NCBI GenBank assembly: GCA_023974075.1
Contig: JAMFTG010000225.1
Coordinates: 62,001 to 126,000, forward strand
DNA length: 64,000 nt
Origin: Chaenocephalus aceratus
Lineage: Eukaryota > Chordata > Actinopteri > Perciformes > Channichthyidae
Direction of reading: 5' to 3'
Of this stretch, positions 36,665 through 55,700 are shown piece after piece; position 1 is the first letter of the stretch, and each line of letters begins with the position of its first letter. A model generated the notes under the pieces. That model worked only from the letters and a program-made list of their open reading frames with translations. It did no database searches and was not told the origin of the DNA. A program made the position numbers and the translations under genes.

Positions 36665-36815
36665 CCTCTCCACCCATAGGCCGATACACACTTTGAATGC
36701 ACTTTACCCTTTATGGTGTCTGTCCTACTGCCATGTTTTTAATGTTACGTATGTCTAGATTCTGCACACTGGGACAGAGTCTGAATCTCGTTGTACTTTT
36801 TGTATAATGACAATA
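36665..36815 (+). mobile_element. Short LINE 3' UTR fragment
   Basis: ACTTTACCCTTTATGGTGTC and GAATCTCGTTGTACTTTTTG followed by ATAATGACAATAAA are typical of a fish LINE 3' end. No coding part remains. Confidence 0.45.
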
Positions 36816-38088
36816 AAAAACTTGGTAACACTTTATTTCGATAGTCCAGTTAACACTCTATTGACATTCAACAACACTGTTTCAACAGACAAGTAACATG
36901 CATTCAACTAACTGCCAGGAGAACATACATCAAGCTTTAGCTGATGATCAGCAGATAAGCAACTCCAGCTCTACCTCTGACTGAAAGAAGCAGAAGAAGA
37001 ATGGCAAGAAGAGAAGCAAAACAAAAAGAAGGAAGAAGGAAAACAAAAAGGCGAAGACGTCAAGATGTTCCCTAGGCTGGCTGCTTTTGGGGGCGAATGG
37101 GCCGGGAGATAACTGTTCAGATGATTCCGACATCATGTGAATGCAGCACAAAGCCGATGGCATGCACGCTGCCGAGCGGCTACGGACCTTCCCGTACTCA
37201 TAGTTCTTCTACGATGTGATATCTATGAGCGCACAGCGGACGTTTGATTCTGCGAGGAAGTGCAACCAAACTAACAGTTGGGGATATTTAAAGTTTCAGT
37301 GGCGAAGCGCAGCCAGAGAGCACCCGCAGAGTCCTGACATGTTGACCTATGTTATAAAGAATTTCTTGTGGCGATGTGCACTTCGCTGCTGCTGATGTGA
37401 ATTTGGCATACAGAGCAGCTGTTATTGGTAGTGAGAGCAACAAGTTAGTGGACTGCAGGTCGTTTGAAAGCCGCCTCTCACCTCCGCACACAGACCCCGT
37501 GTGTGCGGAGGTGAGAGGCGGCATTCAAAGTGTAAAGCTCTGCCCTCGTTGAAACAGAGATCAGAGGAGAGGAACAGTAAGACTCTCACTAAGCTGATAT
37601 GAGACCAGACTCCCGATGATGTTCCGTCACTGCATCCATGCAGAATCGTACATCGCGATGCATCTTCTACATGGAGAAATGTCCACACCTCTAATGCTCA
37701 TCTACTATGGCTGCTCACTGAACCTGGAATGAATAATGAAATATAAATAATGTTCTCACCAGTTTTTACCACCAATATGTTTGTTATCAATAAATAGCAA
37801 ATTATCTAACTAGATTTGCACACTGCGCATACAAGCACACTACCTAGTACCTACTATGACATACAACACATGTTTTACAACAAATGGGAAGTCACACACA
37901 TCCATCCAAGTTCTCTTTTCAAGAGAACATATGTGGCTCACCCGGCAACTAAGACACTGCACACACACACACCACAACAATTATTGGGGGGCCATAACAT
38001 GTATTGACATTAATGTATTCTTTATTTGTCAGTGTCTTCCATCTCAGATGTGGTGGGAAGATATCCTTAAACTGTGAGAGGCTTCAGG

Positions 38089-38306
38089 ATGACCAAAGCT
38101 TTTAAGAAAGCTCATGTTTCCAGGAATGCTGAAAGACACGGCAGCAGAGCTGAAGTGTTCCCGGTGGACAGAAGTGTCCTCGACCAGTTTAAGGGTAAAA
38201 CCACACTTTTAAAATCAGCCCAACTCCGTCAGAAGAAAGTCGGTGGACTGGCAGAGAAGATTGCTGAAATGAAAAGCAACAAACAGCTCATCCCCTTTTC
38301 TGTCAG
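38089..38306 (+). CDS. Unidentified coding-like exon, small basic protein, partial
   Basis: An ATG in CTTCAGGATGACC opens 72 codons beginning MTKAFKKAHVSRNAERHGS and passing LLKSAQLRQKKVGGLAEKI to PFSV, then meets a GTAATC donor at 38307 (phase 2). Just upstream, CTTCCATCTCAG is a good acceptor, so the ATG could sit in an exon starting at about 38048. Composition is rich in K and R with a helical middle, suggesting a nuclear or nucleolar small protein; I do not recognise the family. No continuation exon is obvious before the LINE fragment. It lies wholly inside the 36824-39623 element, so it may be an element gene or a captured exon. Confidence 0.4.
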
Positions 38307-38439
38307 GTAATCCTGAATGTGGGTTGTTGTTGTTGTTGTTGTTGTTGTGTTGTGGGGGGGGGACGTTTTTTTCATTTTGGGAAGCTACTTTGGGGAAGTG
38401 TTTGGGCGACCTAATAATTATGTTTAGATGTCCTTTAGT

Positions 38440-39135
38440 AGGACTGAATGTGGTAAGATAAGATAAGATGAACCAGTTGTACAAAGCAGCAACAGGGTAA
38501 GCGTGAAAAAAAAAACAGTACAGCAAAGATTCACACAGATCAATAAAATCTAAAATAAATAATAAATAACATAAAATCAAGGAAATAATGATAATAATAA
38601 TAAAAGACTATAAAAATAGGAGATAAATAAAAATAACTGTCAGCATATATACATATTTGGTCATCTAAGTTATAAAGTGCGGAATAAGTTAAAGTGACAA
38701 GTTAACATGGGTTGTGGAAACAGTGTATATTTACGACCAGTGATTTAATTTGATTTCTTTTTCATATTTAACCCCTTGTTGTGCCGCCTGATGGCTCCAG
38801 GCACAAAGGACTTCCAGTGTCCCTAGTGTTTGTGTTTCCACCCCAGCACACCACGGCAAAGAAGAGCACACTGGCCACCGCAGACTGGTAGAACATCTGC
38901 AGCAGCCTCGTGCACACGTTGAAGGACCTGAGCCTCCTCAGGAAGAACAGCTTGCTCTGTCCCTTCCTGAAGAGGCATCGGTGTTGTCTGACCAGTCCAG
39001 TCTATGGTTTTAAGTGCACTCCCAGGAACTTGTAGCTGTTCACCACCTCCACATCCTCCCCCCTGATGGTGATAGGGGTCAGAGGCCTCTTGCTGCTCCG
39101 CCTGAAGTCCACCACCAGCTCTGTTCAGTGTTTTT
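38440..39135 (-). mobile_element. LINE fragment with GATAA tail
   Basis: The minus strand reads ELVVDFRRSSKRPLTPITI, EDVEVVNSYKFLGVHL and GQSKLFFLRRLRSFNVC, then LLQMFYQSAVASVLFFAVVC, a C-terminal RT region common in fish LINEs. The 3' UTR continues to a GATAAGATAAGATGA tail at about 38455. It is 5' truncated, with one stop near 39010. Confidence 0.75.
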
Positions 39136-39631
39136 ACTTGTAGTATATTATTAAAATAAAAAGCTTTCTTTCTCTGATGTGCTGGATAGTGTTTGTTCTA
39201 CTGTGCTTTTACAGCCTGGCATTGACTTCAGTTATCCAGTTGTGCAAAACATTTCGCTTTATTTCCATGTCTGTAGATAGTGGATGAATGTGTGTGTTCT
39301 GTGGATAGGTTATAGACTTATCCTGTTCCTCAACTGTGTTTCACTTTCATTGGATAGTCCTAACACACGCCTACAGACGCTTAGTGGAGAAAAACCTAAA
39401 AGTATACTGATAGTCAACTCTAGATTAGGTGACGATCAACAGATAGTCAACTGAACTCTAAAGCTGCTTATCTGTTGATCATCAGCTAAAGCTTAATGTA
39501 ATAGTCACTGAACTTTAGCTGCTTATCTGTTGCTTAGTTACTTGTCGGTTTGAACGGTGCTACTAAATGTCAACTGATGACTTATAGAGTGTTAACTATG
39601 GACTATCAAAATAAAGTGTTACCAAAAACTT

Positions 39632-40855
39632 TAAATTAACTTTTAACTTGTTTATTATTTGTATTCATTATTATTATTATTGTTTGTTTTTATTACTTTT
39701 ATGGATACATAATTCTAGTCAATTGTCTTATTTACTTGTTGTAGTCCTCCCTCCAACACAGTAGGTGGCGCTAATGCACCTTAATGTTATTTAGCAGTCT
39801 GCAAAGTATTCCCTTTTTAATACTTTTTTAAAAATGTATATTAATAATGTATATTTATTATTGTTATTATTATTTTGGATAATTCTGGGGCCTATTTCCA
39901 TATTTTCTATAATTTTCTTCCTTTTTAATTCTTATTATTATTGTATTAATTGCAGTCCTCCCTCCAGCGCAGGAGGTGGCAGTAATACCCCTTCCATGTT
40001 AGTGAGCTCTCTACCATTAAACCACAGAAGAAGTCGGGTATGTTATTCCGGAAAACGCTCGTGAGCAGAAACACATTTTTTATTCTCGTTTTGTTTTGTT
40101 TTGTTTTGGTTGCTTCGCAGGTTGCAGCCTCCAGAGCGGGAGTTTATCACATGCAACGAGATCACGCAATCAGGACGCAAAGAAGGTAACTATATTCGAT
40201 TTACATGACATTAGAAAGCACAGAGATGACTACTGTAGCAGCATAACATATACATGCATATGGATATATTACAGGTACACGTATTGAATGCATTTTTCCT
40301 TATATCTACTTAATTCTTCTAAATACATTTCTCTTTGAATACAGCACACCTGATTTATTAAACAGAAATATAATATAATGTATTAATATCCTAGTTCTTC
40401 TTTCTAAGGTGACATATATAACTTAATTAAATAACATCCTATTCAATTGGATTCAGTAATCCAAAAGTAACAGAAAGTGAGATTAAGTTACTGACAGGTA
40501 TAGTTGTAGTAACGGATTACTTTCCTAAAGTCTATCAGGTGCTCAGACGCGTTACAGAGGAGGACACGAGATGAACCGCCGCTGCTATCGTGGACCTGTG
40601 TACTCGCTGCTGAGGCTAATGTGTTTCTTGCACCTGACACAAAGCAGGGCTCTGGTTGGATGGCGTCTCTCCGCGCGTCGCTCTCCAGGGAGCAGATCTC
40701 ATCGTCCTGAGCGCTCTGACCACCGCCGCCGCTGCAGGTAGGTGACCAGGGGTGGAGGGCACCAGCTGGGCGTAAGCTGTGCACCTCTACGTCCGAGTAG
40801 AACCGAAGGCTAAGACCAAACTAAAGTTATGACTAGTGCACCACTCAGACTCAAG
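39632..40855. other. Intergenic region upstream of zinc-finger gene 1
   Basis: Two similar motifs (GTCCTCCCTCCAACACAGTAGGTGGCGC near 39745 and CAGTCCTCCCTCCAGCGCAGGAGGTGGCAG near 39954) form a diverged pair with a CTCF-core-like AGGTGGCGC. The stretch 40119-40187, between a CAG acceptor and a GTAACT donor, could be a non-coding exon. 40455-40530 resembles the GTAACG repeat at 31483. No gene is called. Confidence 0.4.
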
Positions 40856-40859
40856 CCCG

Positions 40860-41580
40860 TATACGCTGCGCCCGGGTGTAACTTTTACACCTAGTATGGA
40901 GCAGGCGTAAATCGGAAAGACAGACTAGTATCCATAGTAACGTAAAACAGGCAAGAAGGATATTAGCGATGGCAGGGCGTCTTGTTTACATGTTTAACAA
41001 TGAAAGGGCGTTAAGAAGAGAAAGAGTCGTCCGTGATGGAACAATCCCACTGGACATCTATTCAGTGAGCTGATAGAGAGGTTTCGTTTCGGCAGACGAG
41101 CCCTTTTGATTTAATCGAGGAGATCTCCCTCACTCCAGCACGGATCAGACCGAAACGCTGCGCTCTCCCCAACCTTGCAGCTGCTGATTGCGCTCAGATT
41201 CTACGCGAACGGGGCCTTTCAGAATACTGTGGGAGACATGATTAATGTTCATCGCACAACTGCATGTCGGGCGATAAGACGAGTGTCAATTGGCCCTCCA
41301 GCACCGACTTCTCTCTCCGTCAGTTCCCGCTGTCGCTCTGACAAACCCCTCTTCTCTTTCGGGGTGCGGCCATTTGGGATTCCCCTCGAGTCGTCGCTGA
41401 CGCTGTGGGTGAGGGACTTCCCTCTTCTCTGCGGTCATCTGAGTCTGTAAAAATGGCGTTGATTCGCAACATACTGTTTCGCGTGTATTCAAGTGGACGC
41501 GCATCTTAAGACCAGGCGCCAGCGACCGCCCGAGACTAGGCCAAGGCGTGGTGCACTCGGTGTAAATTCGAATCACTACG
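40860..41580 (+). pseudogene. PIF/Harbinger transposase relic
   Basis: From about 40969 a frame reads MAGRLVYMFNNERALRRERV, then IERFRFGRRALL near 41072-41118. After a frame change, LQLLIALRFYANGAFQNTVGD follows at 41177-41240, then VHRTTACRAIRRVS. These are the N-terminal and helix-turn-helix parts of Harbinger (HARBI1-like) transposases. The DDE catalytic region is absent. The surrounding GC-rich sequence probably belongs to the element, but I could not fix its ends. Confidence 0.7.
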
Positions 41581-41659
41581 TCGGACGTAGCTAAGCCGAC
41601 GTTAGAGATAAGCCCCTACTTTGTTACGCCCATCTGGTGAACTCCACTCCAGGGCGGTC

Positions 41660-41870
41660 CCACCAGTGGTCCCACCTACAACGTCCCCCATTGGGGTGAC
41701 CAGGGGTCCCACCGTTGTCCCCATAACGTCCCCCATTGGGGTGACCAGGGTCCCACCGTGTCCCCACAACGTCCCCCATTGGGGTGACCAGGAGTCCCAC
41801 CGTGTCCCCACAACGTCCCCATTGGGGTGACCAGGGGTCCCACCATGTCCCCACAATGTCCCCCATTAGC
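41660..41870. repeat. 45-bp minisatellite
   Basis: About five units of CCCCATTGGGGTGACCAGG plus GTCCCACCGTGTCCCCACAA. CCCCATTGGGG is itself palindromic. Units differ by small indels. Confidence 0.85.
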
Positions 41871-42087
41871 TGTGTCGGATGTCAATCAACCAACAAAGTC
41901 TATAAATGTATTTACTAATTTATAAGCTAATAGTTTCAATAGAAATGTTTATTTTTAAAACGTATCTTATCGCTGCAGTAACTTATCCCACATTGTCCCA
42001 CTCTTTTGTGTCCCTCTCTTTTGTGTCCCTCTCTTTTGTGTCCCTCGTTGTCCCCCATGTCTCTCGTTGGCCCCTGGTCACCTGCAG

Positions 42088-48068
<5,981 letters not shown>

Positions 48069-48157
48069 TGTGTAAACAAGAGAATACGTTTTTACCTACA
48101 CATGTACTTAAGTACAGTAACGGAGTATTTGTACTTCGCTACTTCCCACCTCTGGTT

Positions 48158-48602
48158 TTCAAATGCTTCCGGTTTTCCACCACCAGGATTCAAGGCTTGT
48201 AATGGCATGTGTTCAGAGCTACGGTGGAGCTGAGGTCACAGGCCCCCCCCCCCCCCAACAGGGCAACACAGATACACAGATACAATAGTGCAGGTAAACA
48301 CACATGGAATATAAAACAGTGCCATACGAGTCTATAAGTGGAATATGATATTAGATAATGTGTGAGTTGCAAACGGATGAATGTTATGGATGTTCTTAAG
48401 AAGGTTCAGGTGTTGAACCGCCTCATGGCCTGAGCGATGAAACTGACCCGGAGTCTGGGGTCTGAGACCAGATGCTGCAGGTGACTGATGTGTGTGATGG
48501 CAAACACTGACGGTTTATTTGGAGCTTTGGCGAAACATGAGCTGAGCCACGAGGTGACATCACATCCCGTGTGGTGTGTGTTGTGTGTGTGTGGTGTGTG
48601 TG

Positions 48603-48635
<33 letters not shown>

Positions 48636-48641
48636 TGTGTG

Positions 48642-48688
<47 letters not shown>

Positions 48689-48694
48689 GTGTGT

Positions 48695-48739
<45 letters not shown>

Positions 48740-49560
48740 CCAAGGACCATGGACTGTTTGAAATATATCTATTAATCAGTTAATTTAGAAAAAAAATTAT
48801 CCCATCTTTGGAAAATATTGAACCGATGTTTAAATTGTTGAAAACTTGATTACAGTTATTGTGTTTTCTTTGTTTATAAAACTCTTCCTACAGTTTTGTA
48901 TGTTATTACTTTTTGTATTTTGCAGATTTTAACACATGTATATATATTTTAAGTTATCTTGAACCTACATGTGTTGCTCTCCTTTTCTTCAAAAGAGGAT
49001 TTATTTGTACTTGTAAGAAATCAATGATTGACCCGTCACCTCTGCAAAAGGTGTTTTAAAGAATCCTGAATAAATATGATCGTGTTTTGAAACGTTTCAC
49101 CTTCATCTAAAGGTGCTGATTGAACAGAAGTGTTTCATTGTGTGCTGCTGGCAGTGTGTTAAATAGCTATGTTAATAGTGTGTGGTTCTGTGTTTTAGTT
49201 TTTGGATGAGCTATTATTTCATGTGAATATGATCAGGTATGCACTGAATGATGACTGCAAAGATACACGATGGGCAAAAAAGAAGATAATAAAAGCAATA
49301 TGAAAACTGACATTGCCGAGCGAAAAAGCAGGCTAATAATAATAATAATCATTAATTAATTTTAGATGAAAGTCTATCAATAAAGGATTGACATGATTTA
49401 AATGTGTGTTAATTACAGCACATATTCTATTTATATACAGATTATTTATATTTTGTGGTAATAAAATATTCAGAGAATAATGCAAAAACTACAGAAATTA
49501 TGTAAAATTGCAAACAATAATGAAAAAACTTCTATAAAAATGCTGCAAGACATAATGTAA
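48158..49560 (+). other. 3' region of zinc-finger gene 1 with a microsatellite
   Basis: 48430-48480 resembles a LINE leader fragment, and 48504-48540 resembles part of the candidate LTR at 17430. The TG repeat is listed separately. An AATAAA at 49069 could end the zinc-finger transcript. 49130-49560 is AT-rich and shows nothing else. Confidence 0.45.
48568..48738. repeat. TG/CA microsatellite, interrupted
   Basis: TG repeats with GGTG, TTGTG and GGGTG interruptions for about 170 bases. Confidence 0.93.
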
Positions 49561-49599
49561 ACTGATACTTTGCACATGCGCACTAGCTCTCTAGTCCTT

Positions 49600-49712
49600 G
49601 TAGCCCCGCTTCACTTCCGGGTTTGTCTCTGGACTGTTTACATCTCGTTGGGGGAATCTAGTCCAGATTTTCACACTTTATTCTTATTATAATAAACATT
49701 AAACCATAAAAC
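49600..49712 (+). promoter_or_regulatory. TATA-less promoter candidate of zinc-finger gene 2
   Basis: CACTTCCGGGT at about 49612 contains the inverted ETS/GABP core (ACCCGGAAGTG), typical of housekeeping and zinc-finger gene promoters. It lies about 100 bases before the start codon. No TATA box is seen. Confidence 0.45.
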
Positions 49713-52700
49713 ATGTCCCCTGCCGCGTCCCTGCACGTGCAGCTCGCCTCCATCATGGAGGTCCTCGCGAACACGGCGGTGGCGGAGATCTGTGAGCTCG
49801 TGGACAGCGGGCTCGCGGTGCTACAGCTCGAGGTCTCACGGAGCCGCAAAGAGAACGAGGCGCTGCGCAGAAAGCTGCGGCTCGTGGAGATCCGAGCGGT
49901 CCGGGTCACCGCAAGCGGAAGAACCACCGCAGGCGGCACCGCGCTGAGAACCACCGCAGCCGGCAGAACCACTGCAGGCGGAACGGCACTGAGAACCACC
50001 GCATGCGGCACCGCGTTGCCCCTATCTAACGCTCGCGCTGCCGCTCATCATCAGCCTGGAAACGGCCGGAGGACCGGAAAAACTGGTGGTAAAAAAGTTT
50101 ATTTTAACTTTAGGTCAAACATTTTACATTTTGATAAAGTGTTTTAATGGAACTTGTTGGTTATCTGTCGCCACTTTTTAATGGCGGCTAGTTTAGGGTT
50201 ACCAGACGTTCCCGGTTTCCGGGGATAATCCCCGTTTGTATTGGCCTGTCCCAGGTTGAAACTGTCCCCGGAAATGTCCCCGTTTTTTAATATAAGTTTA
50301 AAAACACATAGCAAGGTGAAATAAAACGTTTTATGTCAGGAAACACTGGGTACACAGACTGCAGTCGAGCCAGCCCCCACTTCGGAAAGCACAGAGTCAC
50401 AGCCCGCACGTTGTATTGCGGTGCGCGAATATCCTATGCATTACGGTAGGGGAGAAGCATGTAAAAACTGCCTTCAAAATAAAAGCGTTTAATCGGTCAA
50501 TAACAAATATACCTAAAAACATATTCATATACTGGAGCTTAAATTAAGAAATATGTACTATATAATGTGATCAATAATAATTTAAAAAAACTACGTATAA
50601 CTACCACATTATAACTGAGTGAATGTACAATGTAAGGATACAGTTATGAAGGCATATCTGACATTTCCACTGCGTGACTATTTCAATTGATGTTGACACC
50701 ATCTCACAACACTCCTAAAGTAACATTACTTTCTGAAGCACAATTTAAAATGTATGCTGTTTAAAATCTCAAATTAGATCTATTGTCCATCTATATTTTG
50801 ATTATTATTTAATGGAAACCGTCCATATCAAAGAGTCATTCGAAGTCAATCAAATACTTAGTTCACTCCAGGGTGATAGCAGGACACCTCATCTAGTCAC
50901 TCAGAGAGAATCAGGACAATCTGATGTAGAGTTCAAAATAAAATACTTTTGAAATCTCATATGGGCTATCGTCCTTCTGTTTTTATACAATAATAAATAA
51001 AAAACTGTGAAATTATCAAAGACTTATTTCACTCCAGGGTGATAGCAGGACACCTCATCTAGTCACTCAGAGAGAATCCGGACAATCTGATGTAGAGTTT
51101 CAAAATAAAAGACCTTTGAAGTCTCATATATGAGCTATCGTCCTTCTGTTTGTGTCCAACTGTTAAAATGTTCGAATTACATTAAACCAGAATTGTCCTC
51201 CTTTTTTCTTTAACAGTGAAGTCAATTGGATATGTTGATGAGATATTGACCGCAAAACTCAAATGTCCCCGGTTTTAATTTTGAAAATCCACATGAACTT
51301 TTCATTTCTCAAAATAACAAACATTAATCCTAGGGGTTAGACCAGTGGTTCTCAGCTGGTCAGGCCTCGGGACCCACTTTTTCCTTTGTCATAAATCGCG
51401 ACCCGAAATTTTTTAACCATTCAAATCTATTCAACAAACATCGTGCTGTAATATATATAACGCTTTTCAGCATACAATATGAATGAAAGTGAAGTAACAG
51501 TGCATCTATCCCTCATATCCCTTCACAGAACTAAAGGGTGATGGAATCAAAGCTGAACTGACATGAAAAGGCGCACATGCTGGAAACCCAACCCCAGCAG
51601 GGGGTCTGGGGGATTCTCCACCAGGAGATTTTTAGAAATACTAACATATAAACTTCGCATTCTGGTAAACCTCTGAGAAGAGCATAAATACATCTATTGC
51701 TACCCCCGACATGTTAATAATATGTTATGCCATTGTTTGTGTTTCACTTAGTTCCGACAGCTTTGCTGCTCCTCACGGAGAGAAGAGCAAAGAGGAGAGA
51801 GTCTGTGAAGTACTTGTGGGTAAGGGGAGATAGCCCCATTGTTCTGTGACCTGTCAGTAGTGTTTAATTTCGTTGACTAAAACTATGACGAAATATGTTC
51901 GTCAACAACCTTTGTTTCCATGACGAAAACGAGACGATGACGAGACGGCACCGACGGCAGTAAACAATAACTGTAACGAAATCATCATGCAATATCGTTG
52001 ACGAAAAGTGACGAGACGAAAATGTAGTTTACTAAATAAAAACTATGACAACATCTCTCTTTTACTTTCGTTGACGAAAAATGAGGAGACGAAATATTAT
52101 CAAAGATAACGTTACATCTCTGATAGTCAGTTTTTTCTCCCAGCAGTTCCATTTCCGGTGCTGCGGCTGGGCAGCAGCTGTGTGTCTGTGGGGCGGCTGG
52201 GCAGCAGCTGTGTGTCCGTGCTGCGGCTGGGCAGCAGCTGTGTGTCCTGTGGGGCGGCTGGGCAGCAGCTGTGTGTCTGTGCTGCGGCTGGGCAGCAGCT
52301 GTGTTTCCGTGCTGCGGCTGGGCAGCAGCTGTGTGTCTGCGCTTGCGGCTGGGCAGCAGCTGTGGTGTCTGTGCTGCGCGCGGCGGTACTTTTGAATTAC
52401 AACCGTGCAGCGCACAATATGAACTGTCCAGGAAGACTCGGTCTAACTCATGTATGGTCTAACTCGTGGTCTAACTAACCTTATTTAACAGAAAATAAAA
52501 TGGCAACAACAGGGCTTAGGAGCAGTGGGTTCGCGTTAACCGAATACCCCCCCGTCAGCGCGAGTGAGTGATACAGTGTGCACTCGACGGATAATATGGA
52601 TTATGACGGAAATGTTACGATTTCCGTCAAAATGACTGACAACGAAAAAGTCTAAAGCCTCCACTGCTTGGGAGAAAGAAACGAATGTGATATTTGGGCC

Positions 52701-55700
52701 CATTCCGCTACAATGAGGCGGAGAAAAAAAGCGAATGCATTGTTTCATCAGAAGGGGAAGCAAATGTGGCCATAACACAGCTGGTGAAACACCACAAACC
52801 TGACCAGCAGATACCTCTGCAAGCTGCTTTCTTAATCATTCAACCTGTGTTTTTCATCAATAAGGACAAGATAATCTTATTTATTTATATACTAAAATGA
52901 CAAATTATTGGTTTTGGCTAGACTAGTTTGACTAAAATGTTCTATTAATCTGATGACTAAAAAAGACTCAACAGTTTTCATTGACAAAAAGTAGACTAAA
53001 TAATTACTTTGACTAAAATAGACTATGCTGACTTTATTTGACTTTTATCGACTAAATGACTAAAATGCAGACTTTTAGTCGACTAAAACTTGACTAAATG
53101 CTCAGACTTTTAGTCGACTAAAACTTGACTAAATAAAAACAGGATGAAGGTGACTAAATGACTAAAACTAAAAAGGAAATTTAACACAGGACTAAGCTAA
53201 AACTAAATTAAAAAATAGCTGACGAAATTAACACTACCTGTCAGTCATCATCTGAAGTTGTACCCATGGATAAAGAATAGTTCTAACCGCAAAGTTATTC
53301 TCCGTGGGGACTTCCGGCAACACTCTTGATTCTGATTGGGTCAGAAGACTCGAAATAACATCAGCAAAGATGTTTTATTGAGAAGATGATCACTACGTGA
53401 AAAAAGTTTTCAAAACAGTTTTATGGTGTCCGGTACCTCCGGTCCAACGCCGACTGCATGCGTGTAGAACATCGGGCCTTCAAATAGAAAGTTTGACTTT
53501 TTTATCAATTTTTTTTTTCTTCACCACACATCTGCGACCCACTCGAAACGGGTCCTGGGTCGCGACCCACCAGTTGAGAACCACTGATTTTGAGAATCTG
53601 GAAAAAAAAGTGCGTATTTAGTCGGAATTTTTTTTTTTACGTTCGTATTTAGAGTCTGATTTTTTTAGAAACATTTTATTTAGAGGGTCTGAAAAAAACA
53701 AACAAAATGGCGACAGATATCACAAAAGTACATTTTAACTAGAAAATACATTTCCTGCTGAAAATGCGTGTGAATGCTGTAAACCAGGGTGTCAAACTCA
53801 ATTTTAATTGAGGCCCACAACAGCATTATGGCTGCACTCAAGGGCCGGTTGTAACTTTAAGACTATATAAAAATACATATATAAATATATATATAAAATA
53901 ACGTATTATATTACATTATTGCCTCTGCATTGGATTATTATCAGATAGGGTAATAACTTCATAATTAACAACAGCTTTTAGCTACAAATAAGTGTGTGAG
54001 CCCAGAGATCAAAGGTTACCATGGTGACGTTATCAAACACCTGTGTGGGCCCAGAGATCAAAGGTTTCCTTGGAGATGTGCAGTGAAAGGAGAGCCTTTC
54101 CATTGATCTGAATGAGAAATAAACCTCCTATATTTCTAACTATAGTTGAAAAACGGTTGCAGCTATCGGTAGAATTTCACATTGCACAGCATTAGCTCTA
54201 ATTATCCGTCATGGGAGAAGTAATCTGAAAATGTTTTCGTTCACCTCCTACAGGTGAGGCGGTACGATGTGGAGACCCCTCTGAACACGATGCTACACGG
54301 GGGACGGTGAGGACTCTTTAAAGTAAGACACTACATACTGATATCCACCTGAACATCAGCAGGAGAGGACTCTTTAAAGTAGAGACACTACATACTGATA
54401 TACACCTGAACATCAGCAGGAGAGGACTCTTTAAAGTAGAGACACTACATACTGATATACACCTGAACATCAGCAGGAGATGACTCTTTAAAGTAGAGAC
54501 ACTACTTACTGATATACACCTGAACATCAGCAGGAGAGACTCTTTAAAGTAGAGACGCTACATACTGATATACACTTGAACATCAGCAGGAGAGGACTCT
54601 TTAAAGTAGAGACACTACAATACTGATATACACCTGAACATCAGCAGGAGAGGACTCTTTAAAGTAGAGACACTACATACTGATATACACCTGAACATCA
54701 GCAGGAGAGGACTCTTTAAAGTAGAGACAACTACATACTGATATACACCTGAACATCAGCAGGAGAGGACTCTTTAAAGTAGCGACACTACATACTGATA
54801 TACACCTGAACATCAGCAGGAGAAGGACTCTTTAAAGTAGAAACACTACATACTGATATACACCTGAACATCAGCAGGAGAGGACTCTTTAAAGTAGAGA
54901 CACTACATACTGATATACACCTGAACATCAGCAGGAGAGGACTCTTTAAAGTAGAGAAACTACATACTGATATACAACCTGAACATCAGCAGGAGAGGGA
55001 CTCTTTAAAGTAGAGACGCTACATACTGATATACACCCTGAACATCAGCAGGAGAGGACTCTTTAAAGTAGAGACACTACATACTGATATACACCTGAAC
55101 ATCAGCAGGAGAGGACTCTTTAAAGTAGAGACACTACATACGGATATACAGCTGAACATCAGCAGGAGAGGACTCTTTAAAGTAGAGACACTACATACTG
55201 ATATACACCTGAACATCAGCAGGAGAGGACTCTTTAAAGTAGAGACACTACATACTGATATACACCTGAACATCAGCAGGAGAGGACTCTTTAAAGTAGA
55301 GACACTACATACTGATATACACCTGAATATCAGCAGGAGAGGACTCTTTAAAGTAGAGACACTACATACTGATATACACCTGAAAATCAGCAGAGAGGAC
55401 TCTTAAAGTAGAGACACTACATAGTGATATACACCTGAACATCAGCAGGAGAGGACTCTTTAAAGTAGAGACCTACATACTGATATACACCTGAACATCA
55501 GCAGGAGAGGACTCTTTAAAGTAGAGACACTACATACTGATATACACCTGAACATCAGCAGGAGAGGACTCTTTAAAGTAGAGACACTACATACTGATAT
55601 ACACCTGAACATCAGCAGGAGAGGACTCTTTAAAGTAGGGACACTACATACTGATATACACCTGAACATCAGCAGGAGAGGACTCTTTAAAGTAGGGACA

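Larger units (their letters stand above)
36816..39631. mobile_element. 2.8-kb element with long inverted repeats and exact 8-bp duplication
   Basis: The left end GGTAACACTTTATTTCGATA begins at 36824 and the inverted right end ends at 39623. The 8-bp duplication AAAAACTT flanks both (36816-36823 and 39624-39631). The arms can be aligned, with gaps, for about 150 bases, including AAGCTTTAGCTGATGATCA in both. The interior holds a coding-like exon (38089-38306), a 68-base palindrome (37462-37529) and a LINE fragment (38440-39130). No transposase is recognised; an 8-bp duplication fits hAT or P-type elements. Confidence 0.82.
51343..53586. mobile_element. hAT-like element, CAGTGGTTCTCAGCTGG type, with a nested element
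   Basis: The left end CAGTGGTTCTCAGCTGGTC pairs with the inverted right end CCAGTTGAGAACCACTG (53586). GGGACCCAC and GCGACCCAC motifs are subterminal on each side. No matching duplication is visible (GGTTAGAC versus ATTTTGAG). The element at 51858-53236 sits inside it. Part of its interior (53308-53425) is shared with hAT 2. Confidence 0.7.

Noticed and set aside
41175..41450. Functional HARBI1 gene
   Set aside because: Only N-terminal motifs remain, in more than one frame, and the catalytic DDE part is absent.
52062..52478. Ala/Ser/Cys-rich frames on both strands
   Set aside because: They come from the 30-bp GC-rich minisatellite inside a transposon.
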